DNA of 64,000 nt from Branchiostoma belcheri (GCF_001625305.1 NW_017802536.1:907113-971112), one strand, 5' to 3'. Shown: positions 1 through 11,929, counted from the first letter of the stretch. The notes: generated by a model from the letters alone, not told the origin. Program-made: numbers and translations.

Positions 1-1258
1 AAGCATACCGGAGTACACACAGACACGTCTGTGTGTACTGGGTGGATGGATGCATCCATGGGTGGGTGAACAGACACAGCAAGACCATGTTAGAACATTT
101 ATCCATGCCTTGGAAGTTTGTATACTTTCTATTGCGGGTTTTAATTTCAAAATCATGGTTATAATAATGTCGCATAGCAAAGCTGCTGACAAAACAAACC
201 TTATTTGTCTTAAATAATAAGTTGATTTTATCATTTGCCAAAAATGTTGATAAAACATGTTTATAATCACAGTCATCAAGGATTTTAATAAACTGCATAA
301 ATTATGTCAATGAGCATTGGCAGTGTGGCTTAGTCTAGATTTTCAGCTTTCCATATCTCGGTTCAAACTTGACCAATTTTAATTTTGTTTCCACTAAGGG
401 GAAGCCTATAAAATGGAGATCGCACCACAGTAGTTACGTTTTATTCCATGGTGTAGTTTTCCATCGGCGTGGCTCTTTACATGATGTAAACAAAGCCGGC
501 CGTACGTAAGCACTCATACTAGTAGTAGTAGGGATGGGGAGGCCTCGTCATCTCGTCTTTTGACATAAATACATGTATCTCGGCTCAAACTTTATTTGAA
601 TTTGGTTTCCACAAAACATAGAGGAGATTCAATCACAGTAGTCACCTTTTATTCCATGCATTAGTTTTCTATCGGAGTGAGGATATACATGATGTAAACA
701 ACTTCGTAATGGTGGGAGGGGGGCATGTCGTCTGCTAGCCATGTTGGTAAATTATGGAACTAAACATAGTGAATGCACTCAGGGCTCGAAATACATTTTT
801 TTTGCATACCTGAACTGGTGCATGTAACATTGAAAATTACCTATTCCATACAAATTGTACCTGCACCACAGAAGTACGGATCCTACTAAAACTGTTAAGA
901 AATAAATATGATACTGATGGTAAAAAAAGTAATGATAAGTTTACCGGTAATGACATGTGAACTAGTCTATTATGTCTAAAGTTTATAATTCTTATATGTA
1001 CATGACTATAATAACATTACTCATATTTGTGTAAATATATTGCAGAGACTAATCACTATATCTGACACTGATTTTGTTGCCATCCACCAGTTCGTAAAAA
1101 CTGTAAGCCTTTTCATAAAAAATTTGCTGCGAAAATGGCAGCTTTTGCAAAAGCACTTGTTTAAATTACCATCATAAAATGTCCGTAGAGACAAATGGTA
1201 TGCAGTTGCCCTGATGGTCATGTTTGAATTCAGTTTTCTCTTTATTGTTGCTTTCCAG
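1..1258. other. Non-coding, probably intronic sequence upstream of the NHL gene exons
   Basis: I see no convincing exon here. The stretch holds a diverged tandem duplication (separate entry) and AT-rich intron-like sequence, and ends in a polypyrimidine tract and AG acceptor at 1257-1258 that starts the first visible NHL-gene exon. Earlier exons of that gene, encoding its cytoplasmic end, should lie here unrecognised or outside the window. Confidence 0.5.
354..702. repeat. Two diverged direct copies, about 222 bp apart
   Basis: The first copy spans about 354-493 and the second about 576-702. Both begin with TATCTCGGYTCAAACTT, share a block around CACAGTAGT-AC-TTTTATTCCATG, and end with ACATGATGTAAACAA. 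Divergence is obvious, so the duplication or repeat-family pair is old. Family unknown. Confidence 0.6.
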
Positions 1259-2945
1259 GTCAGAGTTGTGTGGTGTCTCAATCTTGTCTGGTGGGTGCCA
1301 TTATTAAAGGCTTGATCGTGGCGACGCTAGCGGTTATAACAGCGCTTATCATCTCAATCTACGTCCCAGCGAAGCAAGGCAGCTACATGCAAACGGTACG
1401 TTTTCTTGTACGTTAAAATTAATAGACTAATATTTTGGAGAACAATTTTTCATTTATTTTTTTTTTGTTTATTATATTTAACTTGTTTACATCTGTAGTT
1501 GTTTATTACTAAAGACTATTTTGTTCTTTTCCATACTCAGACTAATTGGATGAACACAAGTTTTGAAGTCAAGACTCCAACTAACGTAATCCAGTATACA
1601 AACTACACATCGCCTCCACAACCAGACATCAAGGGTGATTCTTCGTTATGTTAACCTCACTTGGCTAGTTGGTTAAATTAGCTTCAGTTAACAGTGTCTT
1701 TGTTAACAGTGAAACTACCAGATAGATTCAGGCATAATATCTAAGCATTGCCTTTATCAAGATCTGTCACTGAGTATTATAAATTATCATGAATGAATAC
1801 ATCGTGTTTTAATAAAACCATATCTTTCCTGGTCATATACATGACTTACAAATCACAACAATCATTATGTTACATGTTTCATTCGACATTTTACTTCTAA
1901 GGCGAGATGTAGTATGGCAATTTAAATGTTTTGAATTTGTAAGGTGTAGTATAAATGTTCTTTTTAATTGTTACCAGAGAACGAAAACAAAGACCTACAA
2001 CAAAAGACGATCGTCTTTCGACTGAACTGTGAAGAATTTTCTGATTGTTCCGAAGTGGAGGCTGTCGCAGTATCGCCTGGCAACGAAATATTCGTGGCGG
2101 ACACCTACAACAGGCAGGTTCAAGTCTTCAGCATGAAGGGCATGTACCTCCGCCGTTTCCCCACCGTCATCTCGGGGGAAAACTCCGAGACGATGGAACC
2201 CGATGACATCTCCATCGACGGTCAGGGTCATGTGTGGGTAGTTGGGTATGCGGACAGAATGTCAGGGATTATTGTTCGTTACACTAAACTTGGAAGTCTC
2301 CTAACAACACTCCGCGCAACGTTCAGCAATAATTCTTTCTCCGGCATGACTGTGGACACACTTCGTAATCTTGTGGTAGCGACAGAGTACTGGTGGGGTT
2401 ATGGGGAAGTCAAGCTTCTGCATTTCAATGGTACTGTTGAGCACAAGTTTCGGGTGCAGCAAGGTTCGGGGTACCCTGGGGTGGTCGCTGTGGGACGGGA
2501 GGGAAACCTGTTTGTGTCCGACAGTATTGGAGATGCACGTGTCCATGTCTATAACAACAGGAGTCAGTACCTTTACAGCTTTGGGTGTAACGACATCGAT
2601 GAGGGTCGGGCAGAAATCGGCCTGGGTTCAACAGAAATCGGCCCGGGGCTGGCTGGAATAGGCGAGGGTCGGACAGTAATCGACCTGGGTAAGACAGAAA
2701 TCGGAGAAGGTATAACAGAAACTGACGAGAATGAGGCAGACGAAGTCACGGGAATCTGTACAGACGGTTCAGGAAACGTTCTGCTGGTCCGGTCAGGCGG
2801 GGCGGTAGACATGTTTACAGAAGACGGGCGGTACGTGCGTCGCGTTGTTACCAGTAGAGCTGGTGGCGTGGCAGTAGCCCCCGGCGGACAGCTGGTAGTG
2901 ACTGATTTTGACACCAGTAATATCACAATATTCTATCAGTACTGA
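1259..2945 (+). CDS. Type II membrane protein with NHL-repeat beta-propeller ectodomain (last three exons; 5' part not seen)
   Basis: Three exons join in phase: 1259-1395, 1541-1634 and 1978-2945 (TGA stop at 2943-2945). All acceptors are AG and donors GT. The split glutamate codon across the last junction (G at 1634, AG at 1978) confirms the join. The first exon encodes a hydrophobic span (core AVITALIISIYV) followed by a short stalk, which I read as a signal anchor with the long C-terminal part outside. The last exon (about 322 residues) carries about six NHL-type blades, each with a V-x-P/D-x-x-G-N/H-x-x-V-x-D pattern, for example EIFVADTYNRQVQVF, NLFVSDSIGDARVHVY and QLVVTDFDTSNITIF. Between blades lies a low-complexity E-I-G-x-G repeat insert (about 2605-2735). 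NHL propellers usually bind protein, RNA or glycan partners; the ligand cannot be inferred. No RING or B-box is visible. The gene seems intact as far as visible. Confidence 0.85.
2605..2735 (+). repeat. In-frame degenerate minisatellite within the NHL propeller
   Basis: About five diverged units of roughly 24 nt, built on GAAATCGGCCTGGGT-like sequence, encode E-I-G-x-G steps in a loop between two predicted blades. The reading frame is kept throughout, so expansion and contraction here would change loop length without breaking the protein. Confidence 0.65.
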
Positions 2946-3224
2946 GTGCTGATCCATTTGGATATATCAATTAATTTACACATAGTCCTCTTGTGACACC
3001 TAGTTTTCCTCCAGTAGTATATTGGCATGTTTTCACTCGTGCTGGTCTCGTCACCCTGTAGACTTGTTTCATTATCTGCATTACTATACATGACTCCCTG
3101 AGGCTCACTAGTGATTTCTTCTGTGCCCTCCACGTCATCTACATGTATCTCACATCAGTAGGTGCTACTTGGCAGGTTAGACTGTCTGCGTTGCGTACTA
3201 TTTGAACTTGGCTTGATATTCTAT

Positions 3225-3430
3225 CTATATACTTCTGACACTTGCAAATGATGTTATTGAGTCCTCTGCATTCGACGGGAGGAGAGGGCTGGGTCTCCTG
3301 GAGACGCTGTCCGTAACGGCGAAACAGGAAAATCACGCAAAAGCAGGGGAATATGCAGCCATGTTGCAACAGCTTAGGCCACTGGCGGAGAAGGAGTTCT
3401 TTAAGGACTTGATCTTGGACATCTTTTTTT
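3225..3430 (+). pseudogene. Orphan coding-like stretch, unrecognised
   Basis: An open plus-strand frame without a start codon reads as a charged, helix-like peptide (LLETLSVTAKQ ... AGEYAAMLQQL ... PLAEKEFFKDLIL). It runs into a T-rich tract and no GT donor is obvious. It might be a decayed exon or an ORF remnant of a transposon. The rest of 2946-3560 holds nothing I can support. Low confidence. Confidence 0.25.
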
Positions 3431-3559
3431 TTAACTTCCGTGTCCGTATCACGGCACTTTATTAGCTTGTGGAATATGTTACAACAAGTACCTAGTAAGG
3501 TACATTCGTAGTCAAACAAAGCAACAATGTTTCCCATATATGTTCAGAACTTATATTTA

Positions 3560-4214
3560 CAAATTGTATATTTCGCTAGAAGTATTAATTGGTTGACGTA
3601 ACAAAATTTTTTCATGTTGTTTAGCTCATAACCTACAGTATTATTACATCGTGAATGGCTAACAGTAACCTACCTCCATATTTAGTACAGTATCGTTTTT
3701 CCACTTCTAACCACAGCGGTTTAACAACCTTACATTCAAACAGGAAGTGTTCAACATAATCAACAGCATGGCATGACTGACATTTATCATTGTCAGAAAG
3801 ACCTAATTTATGTAACTTAACTCTGGTAGGATATATGATTAGTAATATCTTCCATTGTAGAGTCTGGATTCTGGGTTCCTTAGTTAAGAAAAATAAGGAC
3901 TTGTAAATAGTTTTCCACGTAATTGTTTGAAAGTCAAAAAGTGTTAACCGATTCTCCCAAAAGCCTTGCCCGGTGGGTTTGGCAACTTTCTGTAAGGTCA
4001 AAATATTGCTAAAGACAGTGCTGCCCTGTGAGTAGATTTCCAAACAAATGAGTTTTTGGTATCTCGGTAGGTGAATGGGGGACACCCCTCCATGACGGCG
4101 GTAACGCATTAAATAATGCACTGTACTGAAACATCAAGTGCGGATGGCTACTTACAATACATTTCAAATCATTGAAAGAAATAAAATTACCTTGACAGTC
4201 TATCACATCCTTAA
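3560..4214 (-). mobile_element. L1/Tx1-like LINE, 3' segment of ORF2 (zf-RVT-like C-terminus)
   Basis: The minus strand encodes the C-terminal part of an L1-type ORF2. It includes a W-K-T-I-Y-K-S-L-F module, a helix ending in LLIIYPTRVKLHKLGL, and a C-x-x-C ... H-x-x-x-x-C cluster (DKCQSCHAVDYVEHFLFEC), which is the usual zf-RVT region after the reverse transcriptase. Two overlapping frames are needed, with a frameshift near 4100, so it is dead. The exact 3' end is not clear. It is cut at 4211-4214 by the TTAA target of the piggyBac-like insertion. If the insertion is removed, the frame continues (KNILHV then KDVIDCQG) into the segment at 6486-7008. Confidence 0.75.
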
Positions 4215-4234
4215 CCCTATCTAGACCGGGGGGG

Positions 4235-5632
4235 GGGGCTTAAAGTGCCCGCGGCAACTTTGATGTTACCTAGGTCTATTGGGAACATTGTACCAATACC
4301 AAAATCTGGAGACTTACGGGATTATACCAACTACAGGGGCATCATGCTTACAAACATTGCAGCAAAGATCGCAAACAAAATGATTTTAAATCGCATACAG
4401 CCTGCAGTTGAAAATATACTGAGACCTAACCAGAATGGTTTCCGCCCAGGGCGATCCACAACTTCTCACATTCTTGCCCTCCGGAGGCTGATAGAAGATG
4501 TGCTCAACCACAATCTTGAAGCAATCATCATATTTGTGGATTTCCGCAAAGCATTTGACAGTGTTCACCGAGGGAAAATGATGGAAATCCTCAGGGCCTA
4601 TGGGATTCCTGGCACACTAATAAATGCTATCAATCTTCTATACCAAGATACTCGGGCAAAAGTGATTACTCCAGAAGGTGAAACTGAGTTATTCAATATC
4701 ACTGCTGGTGTCCTACAAGGAGATACCTTGGCACCATATCTCTTTGTTATTGTCGTAGATTATGTCATGCGACAAACTATCGGAGATCGCGAATATGAGC
4801 TGGGCTTTGAGCTAGAAAGACGAAAAAGTAGGCGTCACCCACCAGTCGTCATAAGCGATTTCGACTTCGCAGATGACATAGCACTTTTAGCCGAGAAAAT
4901 AGCACAGGCACAAGAACTCCTATGCCGTATGGAAAACGAAGCTGCTAAAGTCGGGCTCCAGCTAAACGCCGGCAAAACAAAACTTATGGCGTTTAATCAG
5001 AAAGATCCAGTCATTATTAAAACTAAAAGTGGCGACACTGTCGAAGTAGTTAAGAACTTTAAATATCTTGGATCCTGGATGAAAGACGCAGAAACAGATT
5101 TTGAGGTCAGAAAAGCATTAGCGTGGAAAAGCTGTCATAAGCTAAGCAAGATTTGGAAGTCTAATCTACCACGTAAAATCAAACAAAGGCTGTTTATTGC
5201 CACAGTTTAGGTCCATTCTCTTATATGGATCCGAAACGTGGTCCCTGACCAAATCACTCGAAAAAAAGGCTGAACGGCTGTTATACCCGAATGTTACGAA
5301 TGTGCCTAAACATTCCATGGCAACTCAAACTTACAAACCAACAGTTGTACCAGGATCTACCTGCTGTCACAGACAAAATACGAGAACGCAGGATGAAAAT
5401 CGCCGGTCACTGCATTAGACACCCGGACATCCTGGCATCAAGTCTCGTTCTGTGGGAACCGTTAAAAGGAAAACGGAGCAGAGGGAGACCCAGAGTAACA
5501 TTCCTGGATAATCTGCGCAAAGACACCAACTTACAGGACACCAGGGAGATAAAGAAGGCCATGGAGGACAAAGTGCTTTGGAGACAACTCTCAGGATTGG
5601 TTCGAGCGGGAGCTCGAACTAAGTAAGTAAGT
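4235..5632 (+). mobile_element. RTE-like non-LTR retrotransposon fragment, 5' truncated
   Basis: The frame from 4245 carries reverse transcriptase blocks in order: an IVPIPKSGDLRDYTNYRGI start, RPNQNGFRPGRST, FVDFRKAFDSV, a V-L-Q-G-D-T turn, and catalytic DFADDIAL near 4860-4885, followed by a K-Y-L-G block. The C-terminal part (SILLYGSETW; GRPRVTFLDNLRKD) lies in other frames, showing two frameshifts, near 5205 and near 5275. The endonuclease is missing. The 3' end is a short TAAG tandem tail at about 5619-5632, typical of RTE-type tails. The 5' edge lies almost against the left inverted repeat of the surrounding TTAA element, so most of that element's left interior was lost or this LINE landed beside the terminus. 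Clade assignment is tentative. Confidence 0.75.
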
Positions 5633-5912
5633 AGCGTCTGAACGGCTAAAGCTAGAACCGCCAAATTTGGTGACTTTTCCTAAAATATTTTTTGGCAACA
5701 AATCTGTATCAGTGAAATAAGATTATGATTTTTCTTGTTGCCATGGCAACGGGTTTCTGACAGGCATTTTTGCCAAATTTAATTATTTCCATTTAAACAA
5801 CAGAATTTTATGGGTTTTATGTCAAGTTACACATTGTTTCTAACATTAATAACATCACATATAATTATATGTAAACCTTATCATTAAAAATGCATAATTT
5901 ATGCTTATTTGA

Positions 5913-6325
5913 TGACGTCATTGGCCAAAATCCAAGATGGTGGACCATATCATTAGATCAGGTAAATGCAGCTTATTTTCCTTAAAATTTCATCAATACT
6001 CCCATTTTTTTTTTACAAAAAAGGTTCATATGAATGTCTTTAGTCTGTTTACAATGTATTTTAGGCTTCATCCTGAAAAAAAAACTTTTTCGAAATTCAA
6101 GATTGATGATCCAAGATGGCGGATATGTAATATATGCATGACGTCATTTTATGACGTCACCGGTGCTATGGGCAACATAAGACTTAGTACATCCTAATAT
6201 TCTGTCATAAACACTTTTGGTAAAGTTATGTCGTATACTGTTTAGTTTTCAGGGAATAACCTATCTAGACGGTTTGGGCCAATAAAATCACATTAATGAC
6301 GTCATAATGACGTCATATTACGTCA
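5913..6325. promoter_or_regulatory. Cluster of five TGACGTCA (CRE/ATF-type) palindromes
   Basis: Perfect TGACGTCA sites lie at 5913-5920, 6139-6146, 6152-6159, 6297-6304 and 6308-6315, plus an ACGTCA half site at 6320-6325. All lie in the right interior of the TTAA element. TGACGTCA is the consensus bound by CREB/ATF bZIP factors. Use as an enhancer is inference; the motif could also be part of the repeat's own structure. Confidence 0.45.
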
Positions 6326-6485
6326 CAACGACATGAAAATTGTACGTATGATAAATTTTTACTAGTACATCATCCTCTAAAAATTTGTTGGTCCTACGAT
6401 ATACCGTTCTTGAGTTCTGGGGGGGGGGGCAATGAGCCCCCCCCCGGTCCCACCAACGCCCAAAAAGAGCCCGGTCTAGATAAGG

Positions 6486-7008
6486 TTAACATGCAATATG
6501 TTTTTGCTAATCCGATTATGAACATACAGCATTCTACCCTTAAACATAATACATCTATTATTCCATAGGAACTGCCAAGGCACTTCTGTTATATCATCTA
6601 TTGGTTTAGTAGGTTTCACCTCGTACCACGTTTTCAACATTTTCTGATAAAACATAGGTAACGATTGTAACTGTATCTGTTTTTCATCGCAATTGCACAT
6701 AAGTATATACTAAGATGCGATCCAAATTTATTAAGGTAACTAAGTTGGATCTTTTCCAAACAGGAGTATGAAGATCATTATCTAACAATAATTTTTTTAA
6801 TTCAGTTCAAGAGACAAGTCTTATGAGTAATTCTTATATCTATCATCTTTAAGCCTCCTAGTGAATAGTCTTGAATCAGTACATGTCGCTTTACTTTATC
6901 TTTCTTCCATAAAAACTTATAAAACATAGAGTTAATGTCATTTAGGAAGGAATCAGGGGGCACTAAAGCTCCAAACATATAAACCACAGATGCTGGAAGA
7001 GAAGATAA
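6486..7008 (-). mobile_element. L1/Tx1-like LINE, middle segment of ORF2
   Basis: Minus-strand peptides MVYMFGALVPPDSFLNDINS, then FLWKKDKVKRHVLIQDYSLG, then a PMFYQKMLKTWYEV stretch are the post-RT region of an L1-type ORF2. A frameshift separates the two readable halves near 6750. The segment is bounded on the left by the TTAA insertion and on the right by a 7-bp target duplication (AAGATAA, 7002-7008) of the 4.3-kb LINE. Both flanks join in frame to the neighbouring L1 segments. Confidence 0.75.
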
Positions 7009-10000
7009 TCAACTTGGCCTACAAACTGTCAGAACTACTGTCTAACTTTTAAATACACACGGACAAACCAACAACACTATGACAGTTAAAACCGTGGACA
7101 AGTAAAGCACATGCGGACTAGTAAAACACATGCGGACTAGTATACATGCGGACAAGTGACATCATCCTCACAGGGAAGTGACTTTCGTATTTGTTTTACT
7201 GATAAAATTACATTAGATATAAGTCATCTAGTTATGTCAAATTATAGAAACAGCATTACATTGAAGTATTTTTATACTTGACATTATAAGGTACCAGTAC
7301 TTACTTGCTATAACGTTATACAACATACATATTAATGTGTTAAGGCAGCATTTGTAATTGCTCTTATCATTCTTAGCACTTTCTCTCCTAGTGTTTGTTA
7401 TGGCTAATGAAGTGGCCTTACGCTTAACCAGTTGGAACATTCAAGGTAGTTTTGCTAGAAAATGTTTAGAAGTAGATTTCTTAGAAACTATTTGTAGTAA
7501 TGATATAGTTTGTGTGCAGGAAACTTGGCTAAAGCCCGGTGATAGCTTTCATATAAATGGATACCAACACTTTCGGAGTGACCGTAAACTTCGGAAGCGA
7601 TCCAGACGAAACTCCGGCGGGGTCGCTCTCCTATTTAAACAGACGATGGCAAAAGGTATTTCCAAACTACCAAGTAATAATTCTGACATCCTCTGGTGCA
7701 AGCTTGACAAAAATTTCTTTGGCTTGGACGCAGATACTGGGATGTCTATACTTACCCCCTGAAAATTCACCATTATTCGCCACAAATAAGAACTCAATAT
7801 TTGAAGACTTAATGACAGATCTAGTAAAATTTAATAATCAAGGGCATGTTCTCATTCTCGGTGATCTGAATTCCAGGACAGGAAGCCTACAAGAACACAT
7901 TTTTGATGACCTTGACGAAAACTCCAGAAATCAAACTAAAACCTATACTTAACACAGACAACTTTAAAAATAAGTATGACAGGGAGCTAATTGATTTGTG
8001 TTCGGCCACTAACATGATTATTGCAAATGGAAGAACAATTGGCGACCTCCCAGGGAAAACTACATGTATTAAATACAATGGTACAAGTACCGTAGATTAT
8101 TGCATAGCCAGTCTGCCCCTCTATTCTTCAGTTCAATATTTCAAAGTACACAATCCAACTTGGCTATCAGATCACTGCCAGATCTCTGTCTCGCTTAAAA
8201 CAAACCATGCTAAATTTAGAAATAAGAATAAAGAGAAACTCCAAGCACACCCAAAGAAATATATTTGGGACGATACTTCTCGAGAAAAGTTTCAGAATGC
8301 GCTTCAACTTTCTCAGATACAAATTAAAATTGATCAATTTATGTCAGAACCTTACACAAGCAACCAACCTGAAAAAGTCCTCGAGGAATTTAATTACATA
8401 ATAAAGACGACAGCTGACTTGTCATTGAAATCAGTACAATTCTCAAATCGCAAAAAGAAAACCACTAGTAAACCATGGTATGACCAACAATGTCGTGATA
8501 TGAGATCAAAAATTAGAACTCTTGCCGTTGAAATAAGGAAATACCCTTGGCGGCAAGACAAAAGACAAGCATACATTTGTAAAATTAAAGAATACAAAAG
8601 ACTAATCAAGAAAACAAAGAAACACTATGCCGAGAAGAAAATGAAGCATATTTCTAAATTATCCAAAGAGGATCCAAAAACATTCTGGAAAGAGATTAGT
8701 AAGTTACGAAACAGAGAAAACGGAAATAAAGAGGACACAGGGGAAAATATATTAACCAAGGAGTGGTTGGATCATTTTAAGTCAATAAACAACAACATCA
8801 CGACGAACAGAGAGGAACAGGAATATACAGATAGCATTATAACATCACTGGAAAATAAAACAGGAAATCCACTAGATTTCGATATTACAGAAGAAGAAAT
8901 TCAAGAGAGTTTATTTAACCTAAAATGTAACAAATCATGCCGAACAGATTCAATCATTAATGAAATGCTAAAATACAGTGCCCCTCAACTCACATTACCA
9001 CTAAAGAAATTGTTTAATATTTTTTTTACAATCTGGAACGTTTCCTCATCAATGGAGGCAAAGTATGTTAGTACCAATATATAAAACTGGTGAAACATCG
9101 AACCCGACTAACTATAGAGGTATTGCCATCTCCAGCTGTGTTGATAAATTGTTCACTTTCATTTTAAACAAACGATTACAGCATTACTTAGAAACCGAAA
9201 ATTTATTGTCGCCCTTTCAATCTGGATTTAGAAAAAAACTTCAGGACATGTGATAACGTTTTCGTGCTTAAAACATTGATTGATCAACAGATCTCCATAC
9301 CCGGGGGGGAATTATATGCCTGCTTTATAGACTTCCGAAAAGCATTTGATAGTGTATGGCGAAATGGACTATTTTACAAACTTTTGTCATCAGGTATAGG
9401 AGGAAACCTTATTAAAATAGTAAAATCAATGTACTCTAATGTGGAATACTGTATCAAAACGCCCAATGGTTTAACTCCCTATTTTCAGTCAACCTGCGGG
9501 GTGCGACAAGGTTGCAACCTAAGCCCCCTTCTCTTCAACTTGTTCGTAAACGATCTTCCAACCATGTTAGACCCGCGATTATGTGACCCTCCTTTCCTAA
9601 AAGACACTTCTATTAGTAGCTTATTCTGGGCCGACGATCTTGTCCTCTTATCTAAATCTGAGTCAGGACTAAAAGAATGCCTAAGAACACTGGATCAATT
9701 TTGTTCAATCTGGAAACTATCAATAAATGAAAAGAAAACTAAAGTAATGATTTTTTCCAAAAATGGACGGACTAGTAATAACAAACAATCTCCATATAAA
9801 GTACAAGGCAGAAATATTGATATAACAACACCATACACCTATTTAGGAGTTCACTTCACCCCCTCTGGCTCATTTAATCGCGCCACCAAACAACTAAGGT
9901 TAAAAGCTCTCCGAGCCTCCTTCAAATTAAAATCAATGCTCTCATCGAACTCTAATCCTTCCATTCCACTTTGGATTTGTTTAATAGCTGCATAAAACCT

Positions 10001-11329
10001 ATTCTACTTTACTGTGGTGAAGTTGTAGGAACAAATATACAAGCTAGAGACCGCATTTTCCACGGGATTAGAGAATGTCAGAATGAGAATATTAGAGAAT
10101 CAATAGCCCAGACCTTTAATGCGGCACTCGGGTCCGAAACCCACATGCATATACTTAGAGCTTACCGTATTGGTAATAGATATGACCCTTCCTCTACCCG
10201 CCCTGTCCTTGTACGATTAAAAAATACAGTGACAAACTAAATAACTTATATCAATCACGCGTATTAAAAGACATGAACATAACACTCGAACAACCAACGA
10301 TATCCTATGAAATCCCCGATCTGGAGTTTGTACTAAATTTTAAATTACTGCAAAATAGCACTTGGCGTACCCAGAAGCTCCGTTAACGCCGCCGTCAGGG
10401 GTGAACTCGGGGTATTCCCACTGTACCTCGATTCACAAACACAATTGATAAAATATTGGCTTCGCCTACATAGTCTGCCGAACGACAGGATCGTTAAGAA
10501 AGCTTATATAACTTCCGTTGAACTACAACAAGACTGGGCTGTCCATGTTCAGGACATGCTTTGTACGCACGGATTTCAAAATATATGGATAAATCCCTCC
10601 GTTAATACCAATCGGTTTGGACATATCTTTAAAGATCGTCTACAAAACACGTTTCTCTCTGGCTGGAGACAAGAAATCAAAAGTCTTACCAAACTCAATA
10701 CCTACTGCAAAATTAAAACCCAATTCTGTTTGGAAAACTATCTTTTATCAATTCAAAACAAATCATTTAGAAACAGCATTACAAAACTTAGGATTAGTGC
10801 CCACTCTTTGCAAATTGAAAAGGGTCGCCACTGTGACACTCCAGCCAAAGAGAGACTGTGTCCCACGTGTCATAAAGGCGTCGAAAACGAATTACATTTT
10901 ATAATAGATTGCCCAACCTATGATGAAAACCGACGGAAATTGTTACATCATATTACAAGTAAGACCAATGTAACACTACCCCATACAAAGACAGAGATAT
11001 TCTATATGTTACTATCATGCCCTGTCAACATTTCCACTTATGTAGGCCAATTTGTACACAATTCCATGACAAAACGACAAAACGTAATTAATTCCTGACA
11101 CAATTTATTACTACATTGTATTAATAGACTTAGATTAGTATAATTAGTGTCTCTCTTTTGTTATACATTGTTTATGAAACAGACCAGATTCCTATTATAG
11201 TTAGCAGAACTGTTAGATATTCTCAACACCACCATATGTGTATGTTAACACCACAAACTATGTATATATCATTTTGCCATACGTTGTACCTGCTACATCT
11301 GTTGCGCAATAAAGTTCTTCTTCTTCTAT
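7009..11329 (+). mobile_element. Near full-length LINE (jockey/CR1/I-group-like) inserted in the L1 copy
   Basis: The element has 7-bp target duplications AAGATAA (7002-7008 and 11330-11336). After about 380 bp of 5' UTR with three copies of a CATGCGGACWAGT unit (7098-7160), an ORF from about 7400 starts with an AP-type endonuclease: LTSWNIQGS, VCVQETWLK, ILGDLNSRTG and SDHCQISVS are its signature blocks. The RT follows: NYRGIAISS, CFIDFRKAFDSVW, GVRQGCNLSPLLFN, and catalytic FWADDLVL near 9626-9646. The C-terminus has a SITKLRISAHSLQIEKGRH motif and a C-x-x-C ... H-x-x-x-x-C cluster, ending at 11098. The 3' UTR ends with AATAAA (11308-11313) and a TTC tail. About five frameshifts split the ORF, so it is inactive. 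Clade is unresolved. Confidence 0.85.
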
Positions 11330-11336
11330 AAGATAA

Positions 11337-11910
11337 CTGAGACGCAATCAAACTCTTAAGTACTAATATTTTTCCTAGAATACTCAGGGGACGTCTTGTC
11401 CAAGCAGATAGGGTTTTCTTCGTTTGAACATGAGAAAATTACACCAAGACATTTTACTGATGTAGACCACTTCAAACCACCAATCTGTACTGTACTATGC
11501 ACCCAAGGGCCCAACCACATGGCCTCAGTTTTGCTAGTATTTAACACCAGACCTGAAAATTTTGAGAAATTCTTTATAATACCAAGACTAGTAATAATAG
11601 AGGCTTTGTCTGCTAATGTCAATTCGGTGTCGTCCGCATATTGGAAAATACGAGACTCTACATAACAGCTATCAACAGCGGGGAAACAAATACCCTTGAT
11701 CTTGTTGGATTGTCTAATTTTCATCGCAAAGATCTCTGTGGCCAAAATTAAAAGAAGAGACGATAAGGGGCAGCCTTGTCGCACCCCTCTCTCCAACTCA
11801 ATCCATTTCGACAAGTGCCCGCAATGATTAATACAGTTTTGTGCTTTTCTGGTATATACTGTAATCCAATGGATAAAATCTGGACCAAAATTGGTCATCT
11901 TAGGGTACCC
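11337..11910 (-). mobile_element. L1/Tx1-like LINE, RT segment of ORF2
   Basis: Minus-strand RT blocks: FGPDFIHWITVYTRKAQNC, ERGVRQGCPLSSLLL, catalytic FQYADDTEL near 11620-11644, then FSKFSGLVLNTSKTEAMWLG and VKCLGVIFS. Downstream the frame reads ILGKILVLKSLIASQLS and then, across the removed 4.3-kb LINE, SLPASVVYMFGA at 7001. This is therefore the upstream part of the same L1 copy. Upstream of about 11910 the match stops, so the copy is 5' truncated or cut there by the neighbouring DIRS-like element. Confidence 0.8.
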
Positions 11911-11929
11911 AACGGTAAAGCAAATTAAA

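Larger units (their letters stand above)
4215..6485. mobile_element. piggyBac-like TTAA-flanked non-autonomous element carrying a LINE fragment
   Basis: The element is bounded by TTAA on both sides (4211-4214 and 6486-6489). Its ends are inverted repeats: CCCTATCTAGACCGGG on the left matches the reverse complement of CCCGGTCTAGATAAGG on the right. TTAA target duplication and CCYT ends are the hallmark of the piggyBac superfamily. No piggyBac transposase is present. The interior holds an RTE-like LINE fragment (about 4235-5632), then about 850 bp of element-specific sequence with several TGACGTCA palindromes and G/C homopolymer runs near both ends. It sits inside an L1-like ORF2, whose reading frame is restored when one TTAA is kept. 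Confidence 0.75.

Noticed and set aside
2573-2926. 117-residue minus-strand ORF
   Set aside because: Antisense shadow of the NHL exon; the repeat region is open on both strands.
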